From: Isoetes taiwanensis
Taxonomy: Eukaryota; Streptophyta; Lycopodiopsida; Isoetales; Isoetaceae
Direction of reading: 5' to 3'
NCBI GenBank assembly: GCA_021234155.1
Contig: JAJEKV010000002.1
Coordinates: forward strand, 20,983,726-21,047,725
Length of the DNA: 64,000 nt
Shown: in pieces, positions 48,247 through 59,610 of the stretch
Layout: the number at the start of each line of letters is the position of its first letter
How positions within the stretch are numbered: the first letter of the stretch is position 1
Position numbers and translations under genes: made by a program
The notes under the pieces: generated by a model
What the model saw: the letters and a program-made list of their open reading frames with translations, nothing else
The model's database searches: none
What the model was told of the DNA's origin: nothing

Positions 48247-49412
48247 ATTATAGTATGCACTACTTCATGGTCATTATATAGGAATTATGCCATTCCTTAC
48301 GCTTAAGACTAATAGCCCCTAGGCATGTTAGGGAAATTCCTCTTTGAATTTCCGGCTAGGGGCGGCCCCTTCAACCACAAACATATTATATACTATTTGA
48401 ATATTAATATCAATCGCGGATTCTATAGGCCAAGAGCTTGGTCGTTTCCCCAGGGTTTCTTTTGTGGTCCATCAGCAGAATTTCCATTTTAGTTATGTTG
48501 AACATCTTATAAGTTATGAGTTGTATCTTTTGTGTGAAATGACTTTGGTCAAAACAATGATCATGGTAATGAATGTATCATTCTATATTATGAGGGAAGC
48601 TATCTTACCCATTCCATAATTAAATTGTTTAGTTAAGTTCATGTTGTATCTGTGGGAGGGGGGTCCAATATGTGACCATGTGAATAATTAATATCTACTA
48701 GAAACATGTGCTTGCTGGATGCCGTGACTTTTAATCGTGGACGGTGGAATGGGTGACTAATATAGTTTGTAGGTGGAATAGGAATGTGCAAGTGTAATCA
48801 TTTTTCGTGATGTGTACTAGACGCTAAGTGTGAAGGTTTAGGATATATAATGTGTGGAGTATAATGGTTGGATTTATATGAGGGTTTATGTGGAATACAA
48901 TGAGTGGATTCATGTAACGCATATAGTTTAGGGCAATGGTTGAGTTGTTACGATTTTAGGTTCTTACCGATATATTTCTTTAGTGTCATGTATTTTTGCA
49001 TTAAATTTCAGCATTTAATGCACATAGAGTCTTTTGGGTAACATGGGGAAATTTAAGCTTAAGATTCAACAATAATACATTGTTTCAACCATTGTATATA
49101 TTGTTAGTACTTGATCGCCACTATGTGTTGACAAGGATGTGCCACGCGGGCGCATTAAATCCATTGCGTAATGGTATTTGAGTCTACCATTTCGCATTTC
49201 CGTCTCAGCACACCCACCGCTTCTCGCTGCTAACAACCTTCTTCAAATAATACATTGTTCCATGGCCATAACATCCGCACTTTGTAGGACCTACTGTGAA
49301 TGCCATAGCATTCTCATGGGAATATTTAGGGTGGCTAAATGTGAAACATGTAATTTTAAGATTATAGAAAAGATTTGACTTTGAAAAATATATCACAATT
49401 ATTCCAAATATC
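48247..49412 (+). mobile_element. Probable 3' LTR region, limits unknown
   Basis: Placed by position only: it follows the polypurine tract and has no coding content. It is AT-rich with T- and GT-rich blocks. I could not find a matching 5' LTR upstream of the pol relic, nor a clear CA end, so the extent is uncertain. The 49,178-49,378 frame is unrecognised. Confidence 0.35.
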
Positions 49413-49500
49413 AGAATAGAATAGAATAGAATAGAATAGAATAGAATAGAATAGAATAGAATAGAATAGAATAGAATAGATTTTTAACGCCTCTAGTAAG
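49413..49500. repeat. GAATA microsatellite with TTTTTAACG flank
   Basis: About 13 GAATA units (49,413-49,480) are followed by TTTTTAACGCC. The GGGACCC part seen next to the related arrays is missing here. Confidence 0.75.
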
Positions 49501-49930
49501 TCGCTGAGGAATTGCACCCTACCATGATTTAAGATAAACCCGCCATCCGCCACAATAAGGATGTCTATTAATGTCTATCCAAAGAAGTTCCAATTAAAAT
49601 CTATAATCGCGGACCCGAAAATTAACAAAAATCCAAGCAATCTAATTAGAATGAGAATCTAGAATTTGATTAATTAGGTAGTAAATAATAGCAACTTTGG
49701 TCCCCATCAATTGCATGTAAGAATTGTTTGAGTTTGTATCCTAGTTTGAAATGATAAAACTTTAACAAAACCACAACATTATAAAATATTCATAAATTGT
49801 GTTTAGGTAAATTTGTTTGCTTCTGAACCATATATTTGCCTTTGATTTTTTTTGTATTCAGATAAACTTTAGGATTGAGAGACATACGTGGGTTGGTCAA
49901 TGGAAGATTTAAACCTTGAAGCATCTATAT

Positions 49931-50012
49931 AATGAGAATGAGAATGAGAATGAGAATGAGAATGAGAATTTTTTATCGCCCATCGAGGCCAATCGGGCCT
50001 ATAGGGACCCAT
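49931..50012. repeat. AATGAG microsatellite with conserved flank
   Basis: Six or so AATGAG units (49,931-49,969) are followed by TTTTTTATCGCCC and GGCCTATAGGGACCC about 34 bases on. This is the same order as at 28,086 and 10,263, although the repeat unit is a hexamer here. Confidence 0.7.
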
Positions 50013-53000
50013 ATGAGTTTAAGAAACTTCTATTACCGGCCCGTTAAAAACTCCCTCACCGGCGGTTTTCGAGGGAAAACCGTGGCGCATTAAGAATGCG
50101 GGCCAAACTGCATAAGTATACATAAATGTTTATATACATGTCAAGTGTGTGCCCGAGGACATAGCCGGATCTCGTGACATGTCCATAACCTCCTCAAGAT
50201 ATGATCCCAGCACCCACGCGATGGTTTCAATGTCAGAGCGTAATGGCCGCCGCCCTCGACCAATCCCAAAGATATCGTCCTAATTTGACTTGGTATGGGC
50301 CGGGTAACTTTATGTGCATTCATCCTACGATCATTTGGCAAAAGATTGACAGAGTTCGTTCCGCGCGGGTTTCACCACCCATTCACCGTCTCAATTAAGA
50401 TGATGTGCCTCAGGCGTAATGGAGGTAACAGCCCCATACTTTTCATGGGCAAGTGGGTACGTACGCGCCTGCTCCACGTGGGATTTATGTTTCGTAGTCA
50501 GTTTTGACTGCCTAAGGGTATTAGCATCCCAAAGTTTATCGAGGGAAGCAGCACCGGGCGCGATATTGCTCAGCATGGCGCATCTCGCCTGCATTACGTA
50601 TGCACCCGTGTTCTTTACGGTTCACCACAAACCCACCTCCCAGCCCTGTGCCCCACGTCAGCCAGGAATTACCACCACACACCACCTTCTCAAGAGACAA
50701 GGGCGATCAAGGGCCGCCTTGAAGAGGCAAGTGTAAGAATCCGCCTCGCAAGAGAATTTGATATGGAATCGCGGACTTCACCCCTAAGTCACTAAGAAGG
50801 CTTTCTCTGACCAGTTTGTCAATTCTAAGTAGTAGTGATACTCATCAAGCCCCATACTTCCACCCCCAGAGTAGCATCATTCTACTTGGTATTGAGGTTC
50901 ACCTATCGCCCGTAATTTCTTATTCAGACTCATGAAATTGTATGTTGGCTGGAAGCTACGTGCTGAAAGGGCCCCAAGCTTGCTTCAGTTCATGGATTCC
51001 TCCGTCTATGGTCAAGTAAACTTAAAAGCTCAAGGATTATGTTTGCTTAAGTAGCCCATGCCGGTATTCAGTGTAATCATGAAAGGCTAAGAACGATTTT
51101 GAACATTGAAGGAAGAAAATGGCCTTCAAAGGATTCAATGGGTCCAAAGGAATGGAAACAAATATCCAAAATGCCATTTCAAAAATTCACCAAAAAGAAA
51201 ATGTTGAAGGTAAACAAGAAGTAAAATGCCAAGAAAACTTGAAAAGGTCAAAATATATTTGCCCAAAATCTGCATGTTCTAGTCATCATATGTTCAAGTA
51301 GTTCTAGGTAAAGCGGAGTTAAAGAGCAGGTTTTTCATACTTGAAAATTCTGTCTGGGCGCCTGTCTCCCCCGGCAGCTTTAACCTTCTCTAAAGACTAG
51401 TCCGCTCTCTCAAGGACCTCATCCCAACTCCAGCATCACATGTATAACCGCCAGGTTCCATACCGTCCCAAACTCCATGGAAGTAGGCACCCATCTAAAC
51501 TCCCCATCCAAAGGCCTCCAAGCTCCAGTTTCGCATCTAGCCACCCCTACACCACATGCCACCTCGCATGAGCATCATCATCTAGAGAGAGCTCCAATGG
51601 CCAACCATGGAAACGCCTCAGGAGCGTGACATAAAGAAGGTAAAGACGGGGTTCTTTCATGGTGGTAAGGAAGCTTGAATTGCATGGCAAGGATAACCAT
51701 GGCCAAGTGCTCAAAAGCAAAGAAACACCCCAAGGGTCAAATTGGAGGACCTCGTCCAGCCAAGCATGATAAGCTTAGTTTCGCTTAGCCTGCGCTGTGC
51801 CTCTAGACACTCTCATTTGCCACACCCGCGGTACAAGCAGGGAATACTTTGAGCAAGAGATAATCATGTATCTCCAGACTACTACAGCGTTTAGGAGATG
51901 ATCTCCATTCATAAGAGCAGTCTGTGCAACCGCTGTGGAAAGCCGGGCCACAATTACCCAAGCTCTAATGGAATCCAGATTTGTGACAAATGTTCTCAAC
52001 AATGTGATATAGCGCTTACCTCCTACTACAGACTGGAGCAAGCTTTGTAGCTAGAGAGAGCCTAATACAAGAGTTATGGGCAGTCAGATCCAACAGAGTA
52101 AAAGGCTCCATAGATGCTCAAGTAGAAAATTGCAATATTCTATGGGCGCAGCTGGCAAGTAAAAACAATTCAAAGAAGAGCCGAAGTTCCCGCCATAATG
52201 AGGCTACTTCATGTACCTTAGAGGCTTATTACGTTCAAATGCCCTCGAGGATGTAAATGAAATAAAATTCAGGCCCTTAACGTACATGCATGTGTGGGAG
52301 TTTAGGGTCTTGAATATGTAAAAGATTTGTATGTACAAATGTAAATGTAATGTAATGAGGTGACTAATTTCATTTCACCCGAATTTTACAGTGAATTATT
52401 CCGCATCTTTAGGATCAACCAGAGGTTCTGATTGGGCTTAGGCAATTTGAATACTTAAACCTTCTTGCATTAGAAAAGCTAAAGGAAAGAAAACACATGT
52501 TGTTGCGGAAACATGAGCAATCAGATCTGTACAAGGTGCATTTAAATTGGATGAGGTCAAGACCTCCATGAAAATTGTTCTGCAAATTGTGGTGTGTAAA
52601 AGATCCGAAGCTCATGCTGGAATATGTCAAGCCAAGGACAAGACATTTGATAATGTTAGCACATTTTGGAGGGCTATGGTATGTGATGTACACAGCAGCA
52701 GTAAACCAGTGGCATAAGCCAATGTATCAAATCAGATTGTGGAAATTGTGGGAAACAATTAATTGAGTTGTGTCCAAGAGAATACAAGGATGATTGATCA
52801 AAACACTTGATTGGCAAGTCTATGGTTACGCTTAATGAGGCCTTGAAGAAAGGAACTTCACGTAAGACTAAAGCTAATTGACAAGAAAGGCAGCTCCAAA
52901 GAATATGTTGATAACATGTTTGATCATATGTCAAGTTTGTATATCATAACTTTGTAAGCACATTGGCAGAGCAAACAATCAAGGAATCCATGAAGAGTCT

Positions 53001-53080
53001 TCCTGATGATACCAGATATATCACTTGTTGATTTCTGAGAATTATACTTTGAAGCCATTCAATCCAGATTCAAGCAACAA
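50013..53080. other. Intergenic stretch with unassigned frames
   Basis: GC content is moderately raised at about 50,030-50,760, where several overlapping frames are open (50,201-50,398, 50,419-50,736 and minus 50,141-50,341), all without recognised motifs. From about 52,790 short pieces (LNEALKKGTSRK, SSKEYVDNMFDHMSS, ESMKSLPDDTRY) have the spacing of a copia-type gag, but the match is weak. Nothing else is identified. Confidence 0.3.
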
Positions 53081-53089
53081 CATTACGAA

Positions 53090-54230
53090 TGAACAAATCA
53101 AAGATATTGGTCCACATCAATGCATGTTCAAGCAGGGCTGTGGGTAAAATGAGGAAATGTGCACTTCTTTATTTCCAGATGACAAAACACATGATACCAA
53201 TTTTGTACAAAAAGCATTCAAGATGCACCTCAATCATTGAAAGAAAATGCCGTCATATGAAATACCACTTAGTTTGGTCCGACGGGTGTGCAGCCCAATT
53301 CAAGTCGGTAGGAAGAGCTTTTCTATCATGTAACTAGGTATCATCAAGAGCATAAGATCGAATAATCGGAATTCCCTTTTGGCTCGTGACATGGGAAGGC
53401 ACACATGATTTGAGAAGGAGCCATAGCCAAACTATGCCTCGAAAAGTAACAAAGAAAAAAAGGATGGGAAAGTGATAAAAAATGCAAAACCGCATGTGAG
53501 GCCTTTGAAGAGGAAAATTTCTGATGTGGAAAAGGGTATTTTTGAAGGTGTCCGACATTGACTGCTCCCTAAAGATTTGATGTCTCTGCAAAGGAAAGGT
53601 AATCTCTTCATTACAGATCATCCATAGATCCAAAATGATCCAACAAAGTTAATGTGTAGATCTCTTTTTGGTGTTTTTGTAAGGCATGCATCAATTTTGA
53701 TTGGCCTCGCTTGTGAGAATGCCGATCATCAAGGGTGTGGGAGTTGAGAAAAACTAGAGCCCAAGCAAACAGGGGACAATGTCAAGAAGATGGGTAATGG
53801 TGCGTAGGGACTTGTGGGCAAATGACGGACAATATGGATGAGAAAGGTGGTTGAGATTATTTTGCATCATTCACATCCCCAGACAATTATGAAAGGGTCC
53901 CTTTTATTATCTCATCCAAACAGAAGTGGAAACATGCCTCAAGAAGACCAAGGATGACTATGGAAATGAATTTTATTGTGGTAATGAAGTTATAGCCGTA
54001 ACTACTTTGAATTGATTCCCCGGGTTGCCATCAAAAGTAGTGCTTGGTCTAAGGAAAGAAAGTTCTTGTCCATCCAAGGAAAGAAAGCCAAACATAAGAT
54101 TAAAGGTACATCCATCCCGAACTATTGGTACAGAAATGGGTTGAAATTTCCATTGAGCTACAGAAACATAAGATTAAAAGGTACATTTTATGCATATGGA
54201 CTTGTAAACCGAATTAACTGAATTGATAAA
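53090..54230 (+). pseudogene. Decayed repeat-type coding region (WSDGCAAQFK family)
   Basis: Plus-strand pieces in changing frames read PDDKTHDTNFVQKAF (about 53,176-53,220), then YHLVWSDGCAAQFKS (about 53,262-53,307), then TRYHQEHKIE (about 53,335-53,363). Further on, KTKDDYGNEFYCGNEVIAV (about 53,947-54,003) precedes an open 69-codon tail at 54,012-54,221. I recall the WSDGCA.QFK block, with an acidic residue between aromatic and Cys positions, from large uncharacterised proteins repeated in plant and animal genomes. An integrase-like fold is possible but unproven. Stops and frameshifts make this copy inactive. I cannot give a family name. Confidence 0.5.
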
Positions 54231-54537
54231 AACACAAACATGAAATGTTTGTCAAGCAGAATTATACTCTAGTGTAAAGTTCAATTGTTAGAATCTCAAG
54301 ACCTGCACACGATGAACATGGGTTGTTGATCTAGTCGCTAACTTTTCTATGGGGCCAATGAATTTTTTATTCAACATCCCCTTTTTCTCAAAATCTATCC
54401 GCATTTGCGTAATGATTTTTCCTTAACCAATGATTTGTGCCAATGATTTGTTCAACATCCTTTCTCAAAATATATCCCAATGCCTTTAGCTCAAATTGGC
54501 CAATGGTTGATGCTATATATCATCCCATGCCAAATTA
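54231..54537. other. AT-rich stretch before the palindrome array
   Basis: No coding content. A phrase around CCAATGATTTGTTCAACATCC is partly repeated near 54,355 and 54,430. Confidence 0.4.
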
Positions 54538-54804
54538 AAGGAATATTCCTTCAATGTAATATGAATATTATTCTCGATAACTAGGGCACTCCAAGGAATA
54601 TTCCTTCAAATGCAAAAAGGAATATTCCTTTCTAGTTGGGCAATAGGGAATATTCCTTGTAACTATGGGTGCACTTAAACAAACAAACTAAAGAATATTC
54701 CTTTGATAGTAATAAGGAATATTCCCCTATAACTAGGCGCCAAGGAATATTCCTTTCAATGCAAATAAGGAATATTCCTTTCAAGGTAATAAGGAATATT
54801 CCTT
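54538..54804. repeat. Array of nine AAGGAATATTCCTT palindromes
   Basis: Nine copies of the perfect palindrome AAGGAATATTCCTT, or close variants, start at 54,538, 54,593, 54,617, 54,645, 54,689, 54,714, 54,742, 54,767 and 54,791. Most are spaced 24-28 bases apart and the spacer sequences differ. Six are perfect over all 14 bases; 54,645, 54,689 and 54,714 carry one or two changes outside or at the edge of the GAATATT core. Each full unit contains GAATATTC. This fits GNATATNC, the P1BS site bound by PHR1-type factors in phosphate starvation, and also nGAAnnTTCn, a minimal heat-shock element. Whether it is regulatory or only a palindromic minisatellite cannot be told from sequence. Confidence 0.85.
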
Positions 54805-55293
54805 TTGTTATCTCTATATTGTTGACTACATCAGCTTTTACCAAACACAATATGCATAAAGCACACAATATGCCTTAACATAATCCGGCATTCATTTGGC
54901 ATTTGTGGATTTTGGCAATTGTTGATTTGGAATATGTGGAACATTGAATGCGTAGGGATATTTGAGCCCATTACTAGGGGTGGACTAGGATTACATCTGA
55001 TAAGTTATGACACCGGGCCTCAGAATCAAGATTACAAAATAAATGGTTTCATAACTTTTCAACATCTAATCTCTATCCACACTTATTACCAATGAAGCAA
55101 AGAAAACCCTATTTATATATGCGCATCGCTTTTGTGATATATGCATGTGGGATATTGCTAACTTTGTGTTAGGGTTGTGCTAACCGCATACCAAGCAATT
55201 GGTCCCATAATATGGTTCAAAACCATATATATTTTACATTTGCAAAAATATTGAGGTGGGTGGATCTGCCCCCGAGGTGTGAAATCGTGATGC
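54805..55293. other. Stretch between palindrome array and open frame
   Basis: AT-rich. A TATA-like string CTATTTATATATGCGC lies at about 55,109. No coding content. Confidence 0.35.
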
Positions 55294-55707
55294 ATGGATA
55301 CATCCCTCTCTTCTCAGCCTAATTCCCAAAAACAAAATTTGCATGCAAACATCCCTTTATTCCCAAAAACCAGAGCTTCATTCCGGCCCCATCGCCTATT
55401 CCGGCCCATCTCCCTTCACTCCTTCCCCATTCCGGCCCATCTCCTTCACTCCGCCATGGCCAAGTTCAAGACCACACTCCCAGAACACTATCCCGCCATC
55501 AGGCCCGCCTCCCTCCCCGGCCAAAGAAGGTCCTCCTCTTCCTCCCCGGAGAACTCCGTCTTCTCCAGAGGCCACCCTGCTACAGCCTGGCGAAATTCAC
55601 TCCACCGAGGTGGGGAGAAGCTCATCATGATCATCAGTCGCCGCCTGGTGGCGGTGATCGAGTGGGTGCATGAGGCTTACCCCGACGCAGGAGCCACTTT
55701 AAAATGA
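55294..55707 (+). CDS. Hypothetical open frame, possibly not a gene
   Basis: A 137-codon frame starts at 55,294; an inner ATG at 55,456 sits in a better context (GCCATGG) and would give about 83 residues (starting MAKFKTTLPEHYPAI). The first third is rich in Pro, Ser and Phe and looks like a translated CT-rich leader. The C-terminal part (LIMIISRRLVAVIEWVHEAYPDAG) is amphipathic. Local GC is higher than the surroundings. No family is recognised. It lies about 490 bases downstream of the palindrome array, and a TATA-like string lies about 185 bases upstream of the first ATG. It could be a real short gene, a truncated first exon or chance. Confidence 0.3.
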   Translation: MDTSLSSQPNSQKQNLHANIPLFPKTRASFRPHRLFRPISLHSFPIPAHLLHSAMAKFKTTLPEHYPAIRPASLPGQRRSSSSSPENSVFSRGHPATAWRNSLHRGGEKLIMIISRRLVAVIEWVHEAYPDAGATLK

Positions 55708-56350
55708 AGATGTATGCCATGGAGGACCCACCTTCATATAGATCAAGATGGCCTCAAGATCAAGCCTTGTTTTTGTAATCCCCGTTTTAATTTTTTGGTA
55801 ATAGTCCCCAGGATCTATTCTTTGTAAAGCTTTTTAATTAAATACGTAGCAATAGTCCTTGTGGACTTATTTTTGTAAAGCTTTTCATTAACATTTAACC
55901 CTCTTCTACAAACTGCTAGACTATTTTTTTGTTTAACTGCTCGAAGTTTAACGTCTTTAGTTAACCAACTATTTCTATCCCTTCAGATAGATATAAGAAA
56001 CATGTTTGGTACTTAGTTTGCAACTCAAGTTTTGGTGCAACTCAAGTTAATGATGCTTTTGTCATTAATTATAAAAATGCAAAGTACACCATCAAAATAG
56101 TATACCAAAACAAACATTAAAGCCAACAAGGAATTTCAAGGTGCGTAATTTATGATCCGCGACACTAACAAAATATGGTAACCAAAGAAATTAATAGGAA
56201 AATATGTTCGTGAGTATTTTTCTTTAAATGCATCTTGAAGCATCCAAGCATCTCGCCAAAAATTTCTCGATGTTGGTCCGTAAAACTTGAACAGCCACCA
56301 TCCCATGAAATGAACACTAACCCAAGTAGGGTGTGTATACCTACACCAAA
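55708..56350. other. Intergenic stretch, no gene seen
   Basis: AT-rich. A loose repeat (GTAAAGCTTTT.ATTAA near 55,825 and 55,874) is the only pattern seen. Confidence 0.4.
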
Positions 56351-56352
56351 CC

Positions 56353-56970
56353 ATGCACCATAAATTACGCCCTACACTATCATATTCACCGCAATCCATA
56401 ATATCCCACCACACACCCACACCATCTACCACACACCCCCCACACAAATTCACACCCCATTACTACAACAAATTCATACACCATAGACCAACTACACCAA
56501 CTATCCTATTCCTAACGAGCACATCCCACCCACACACCACACCATTCACACACCCCACCACACACCCCACACACACCCACCATACACCATATAGACCATA
56601 CACCAATCCATCATATTCACTTAATCCAGCACATCCCACCACACTACACCATTCACCACACACCCACCACACACCCACCACACACCACACCCATTCACCA
56701 CACACCATAGACCATACACCGTCCCATCATATTCATGTATCCAGTGATTATTATTCACACACCATTATTCATTCATTGACATTTTCACCACACACCATTA
56801 ATTATTCACCGCAATAACCATACACCATACACCAAATGGTGGGAGGGGAGCTGGTGCGCAAGTAGGTGGTGGGGGGGTGGGGGTGTGGGTGTGGTGGTGG
56901 TGTGTGTAGTGGGTGTGTGGTGGTATGATGTGTGTGGTGGAGTGTGGTGGGGTGTGTAGTGTGGTGTTGA
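56353..56970. repeat. CACACC-rich block with opposite-strand GGTGTG block
   Basis: From about 56,353 to 56,830 the plus strand is an irregular repeat of CACACC/ACCATACACC strings. From about 56,860 to 56,970 the bias flips to GTGGTGTG strings. The halves could pair as a long imperfect hairpin. The open frames through it (56,353-56,817 plus; 56,463-56,708 minus) give His/Thr/Pro- or Val/Cys/Trp-rich peptides that follow from the repeat and are not called as genes. Confidence 0.85.
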
Positions 56971-59610
56971 AACAATCAAAAATCAAGTATGTTGTAAATA
57001 CCAAAACAATCAAGTAACCGCTTTGATTGACCAAAGGGTAAGGCTTTTTAAATCGTAAATCTTTTTTCTTCAAAAAAAACTTACATAGTCATAAAGTATA
57101 CTATCGTGAGTATACTATTCAAAGATAGTGTCATTTCATACATTCCTTATGATAGAAAATGTGAACACAAATGTGAACAAAAAGATATATATGCTTCTCC
57201 TCGTTACATAGTTCATCTTGTAAAAATCCTATACTTGACCATGATCACCGTAAAATCGAGGATCCGCCAAGGTTGACACAGTTTTCTGATTGGCATCACA
57301 ATGCATGACCAAAGCATCTATTAGAAATTGTCGCCGCGGATGTATGTATTCATGAGAGAACCATTTAGATGTAATCCGTGACATCCATAAATAAGGTTAG
57401 GAAATATTTAAAGGAACATGAGATGCAAGACACAAGGGAAGGTATACAACTTACTTCCATATCTCTACCGTAGACAAGAGCTTCAAACATATTTGTGCAT
57501 AAATCCCATCACATACAACCCACATGATGTTAAATCAAGGTCAGGGGCACCTCTACTACGTCAATCCCATTAACATTATTTCTTCATGAAATCGACGCTT
57601 CTAGATACTTGACCGATCGATGTGGTTAACATTTGTGTGTGCAAAATTTTACATATCACTTAAAATTTAGCGTAATCAATTAGCTTAAGAAAACAAAGCA
57701 ACAACTTAAAGTATTACATACCCCTTTCATTGTTGCTCGTCGCGATAACCTCGTAAGAGGATTCAAGACGTGGAATTCTCGCGTGTAGATCTGAATCAGT
57801 GAGGGTAGCGAAGCGTGAAAAACAACAAAGACAAATGGTCATTCTCAAGGATAGGTGTAAGGATATGATGGCATTTAGCTACCATAATCCCTTCATCCCC
57901 TCATTTCACTATTTCAATGACATTCAAGTAATCCTTCACCGATTCAATTTTCTTTGCTGCTGGTAGCTCTCTAAACCTATATAGTTGTAAAGGTAGATAA
58001 AAGATTTTGCTCTTCCACCAAAGGTACGTCTCATACAAGCACTGATTAGATTAAGATTAACACAGAGACAAGTGAAGGCAACAACACAAAATTTAAGCAT
58101 AACTAAAGTTATTAATCGCCATAAATCCTACCTGTTGCGCTACTTCCATTTTAGAGTTGGTTGCAATATAAAATTGCTGGGTGTCGATGCAACTTTCATT
58201 TCTACCGCGATTTGAATGGCGGATCGGCTGAATTCCATAAGTTGAAATCCTTGTCACTGCTTGTCGACCCAGATGTTAGTGGTTATATTAACAATTGATC
58301 CATGACATAATAAAGTATAAATTGATACCTTCCACCCTCGCTTCCAAAGTGGTTTAACCTCAAGAAACCAGTAGAATATAATAAGCCAATCGGGCGCATA
58401 AGTAAGTCAATGTTATAGTCATATTAACAATTGATCCATGACAATAAAGCATAAATTGATACCTTCCAATCTCTCAAGCTCTTGGTTTAGGACCTCGCAA
58501 AACCGAGTAAAATATAATAAGCTAAATCAAGTATAAGTAAGTCAATGTAAGCTATGTACTACCGCTTTGCAAAATGGATGTCCCCGCCTTCCTCGGTTTG
58601 TACCCCCTTTTTCCACTTGTTTTGCATCAGCTTTGACCATAAATTTAGTCATTCTACTGCAATCTCCAAGGTTTTTCAACATCATCTAGCTCCTTGAATC
58701 GTCAGAAGTCTCAAGTCAAGAAAGTGCTTCATTCTAATGTTTAAGCGCAAGACAAAAAGAAACATCGCATCTGGCCAAAGAACAAGCCTTTTCCTCAACT
58801 TGAAAACAAATGCCTTCAGGATCGCTTTCAATGTCGCCACCAACATCTTCGCACTCTTTTATCCAGAACACGCCAACGAAGTTTCAAAATACAAAAAAAA
58901 AAAAAAAAAAAGAAACTCAAAGGGAGAGAACCATTTCTTCGCCACTTTCTGCCTAGTTGTTCCACAATAGCAGCCTCCGCTCAACAGTGGGATCTTTTGG
59001 AAAACAACCTCTCACAAGAAATATTGAACATTAGTGAACTCTAACCTGCAATGTATGCAATCTTAATGTAATCGTAATGTCATCACCCTACCTCCACATA
59101 ACCTCGCCTCCAAATCCCTGACCCATTGCTTAAGTGGAGTTGCTGCAATTTCAAAGGTGATGTAGATGTGGATGGATCTCCCAACATCGATACAGCTAAG
59201 ATCTTTGTGCCGTGTTCAAAGAATTGGGATAAACCGAGAATGGTAAATGCAACCCCATCTCACAATGCACACCTTCTTTCCACCTACAAATACGAAATTT
59301 TGCTATATCTCGTAATCCTAGCCATGAAGTATCAAATATAATTGCTTAGTTTACCCGCTAGCTTACTCTTCCTTCTTGATACACTACCCATGTCCAGTAT
59401 TGACACAATTGCGTCAATAAGAATGTAAAACACTTGATCTTGTAATCAAGGGAAGATGTAGAGTAGATAGAAGCAAAATCAAGAAAAACAATCGATGCAA
59501 ATCAAAACAACAAATGTTAATTACATGCAAGTGGTTTTACTACGTGCAAACTTTCTCACGCATAATGTAACGACAAAATAAAGTACATTAGTGTACATAG
59601 CTGGAATTCA
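56971..59610. other. Intergenic stretch with a tandem repeat
   Basis: No gene is recognised. Two units of about 140 bases (about 58,286-58,415 and 58,425-58,550) share ACAATTGATCCATGACA, ATAAATTGATACCTTCCA, AATATAATAAGC and AAGTAAGTCAATGT. An A run is at about 58,892-58,910. A 71-codon frame at 59,126-59,341 is unrecognised. Confidence 0.45.

Noticed and set aside
49362-49553. Minus-strand frame with a YSILF repeat peptide
   Set aside because: It is the translation of the GAATA microsatellite.
52790-53090. Possible copia-type gag
   Set aside because: Only a few short, frame-shifting similarities; no zinc knuckle, protease or integrase follows in the expected place, since a different family starts at about 53,090.
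54632-54878. Open frames on both strands across the palindrome array
   Set aside because: Because the unit is a palindrome, both strands give the same KEYSL/RNIPF-type repeat peptide. This is a repeat effect, not coding.
56353-56817. 154-codon open frame, among the longest in the window
   Set aside because: It is wholly made of CACACC/ACACCC repeats; the His/Thr/Pro-rich peptide follows from composition, and a complementary frame is open on the other strand.
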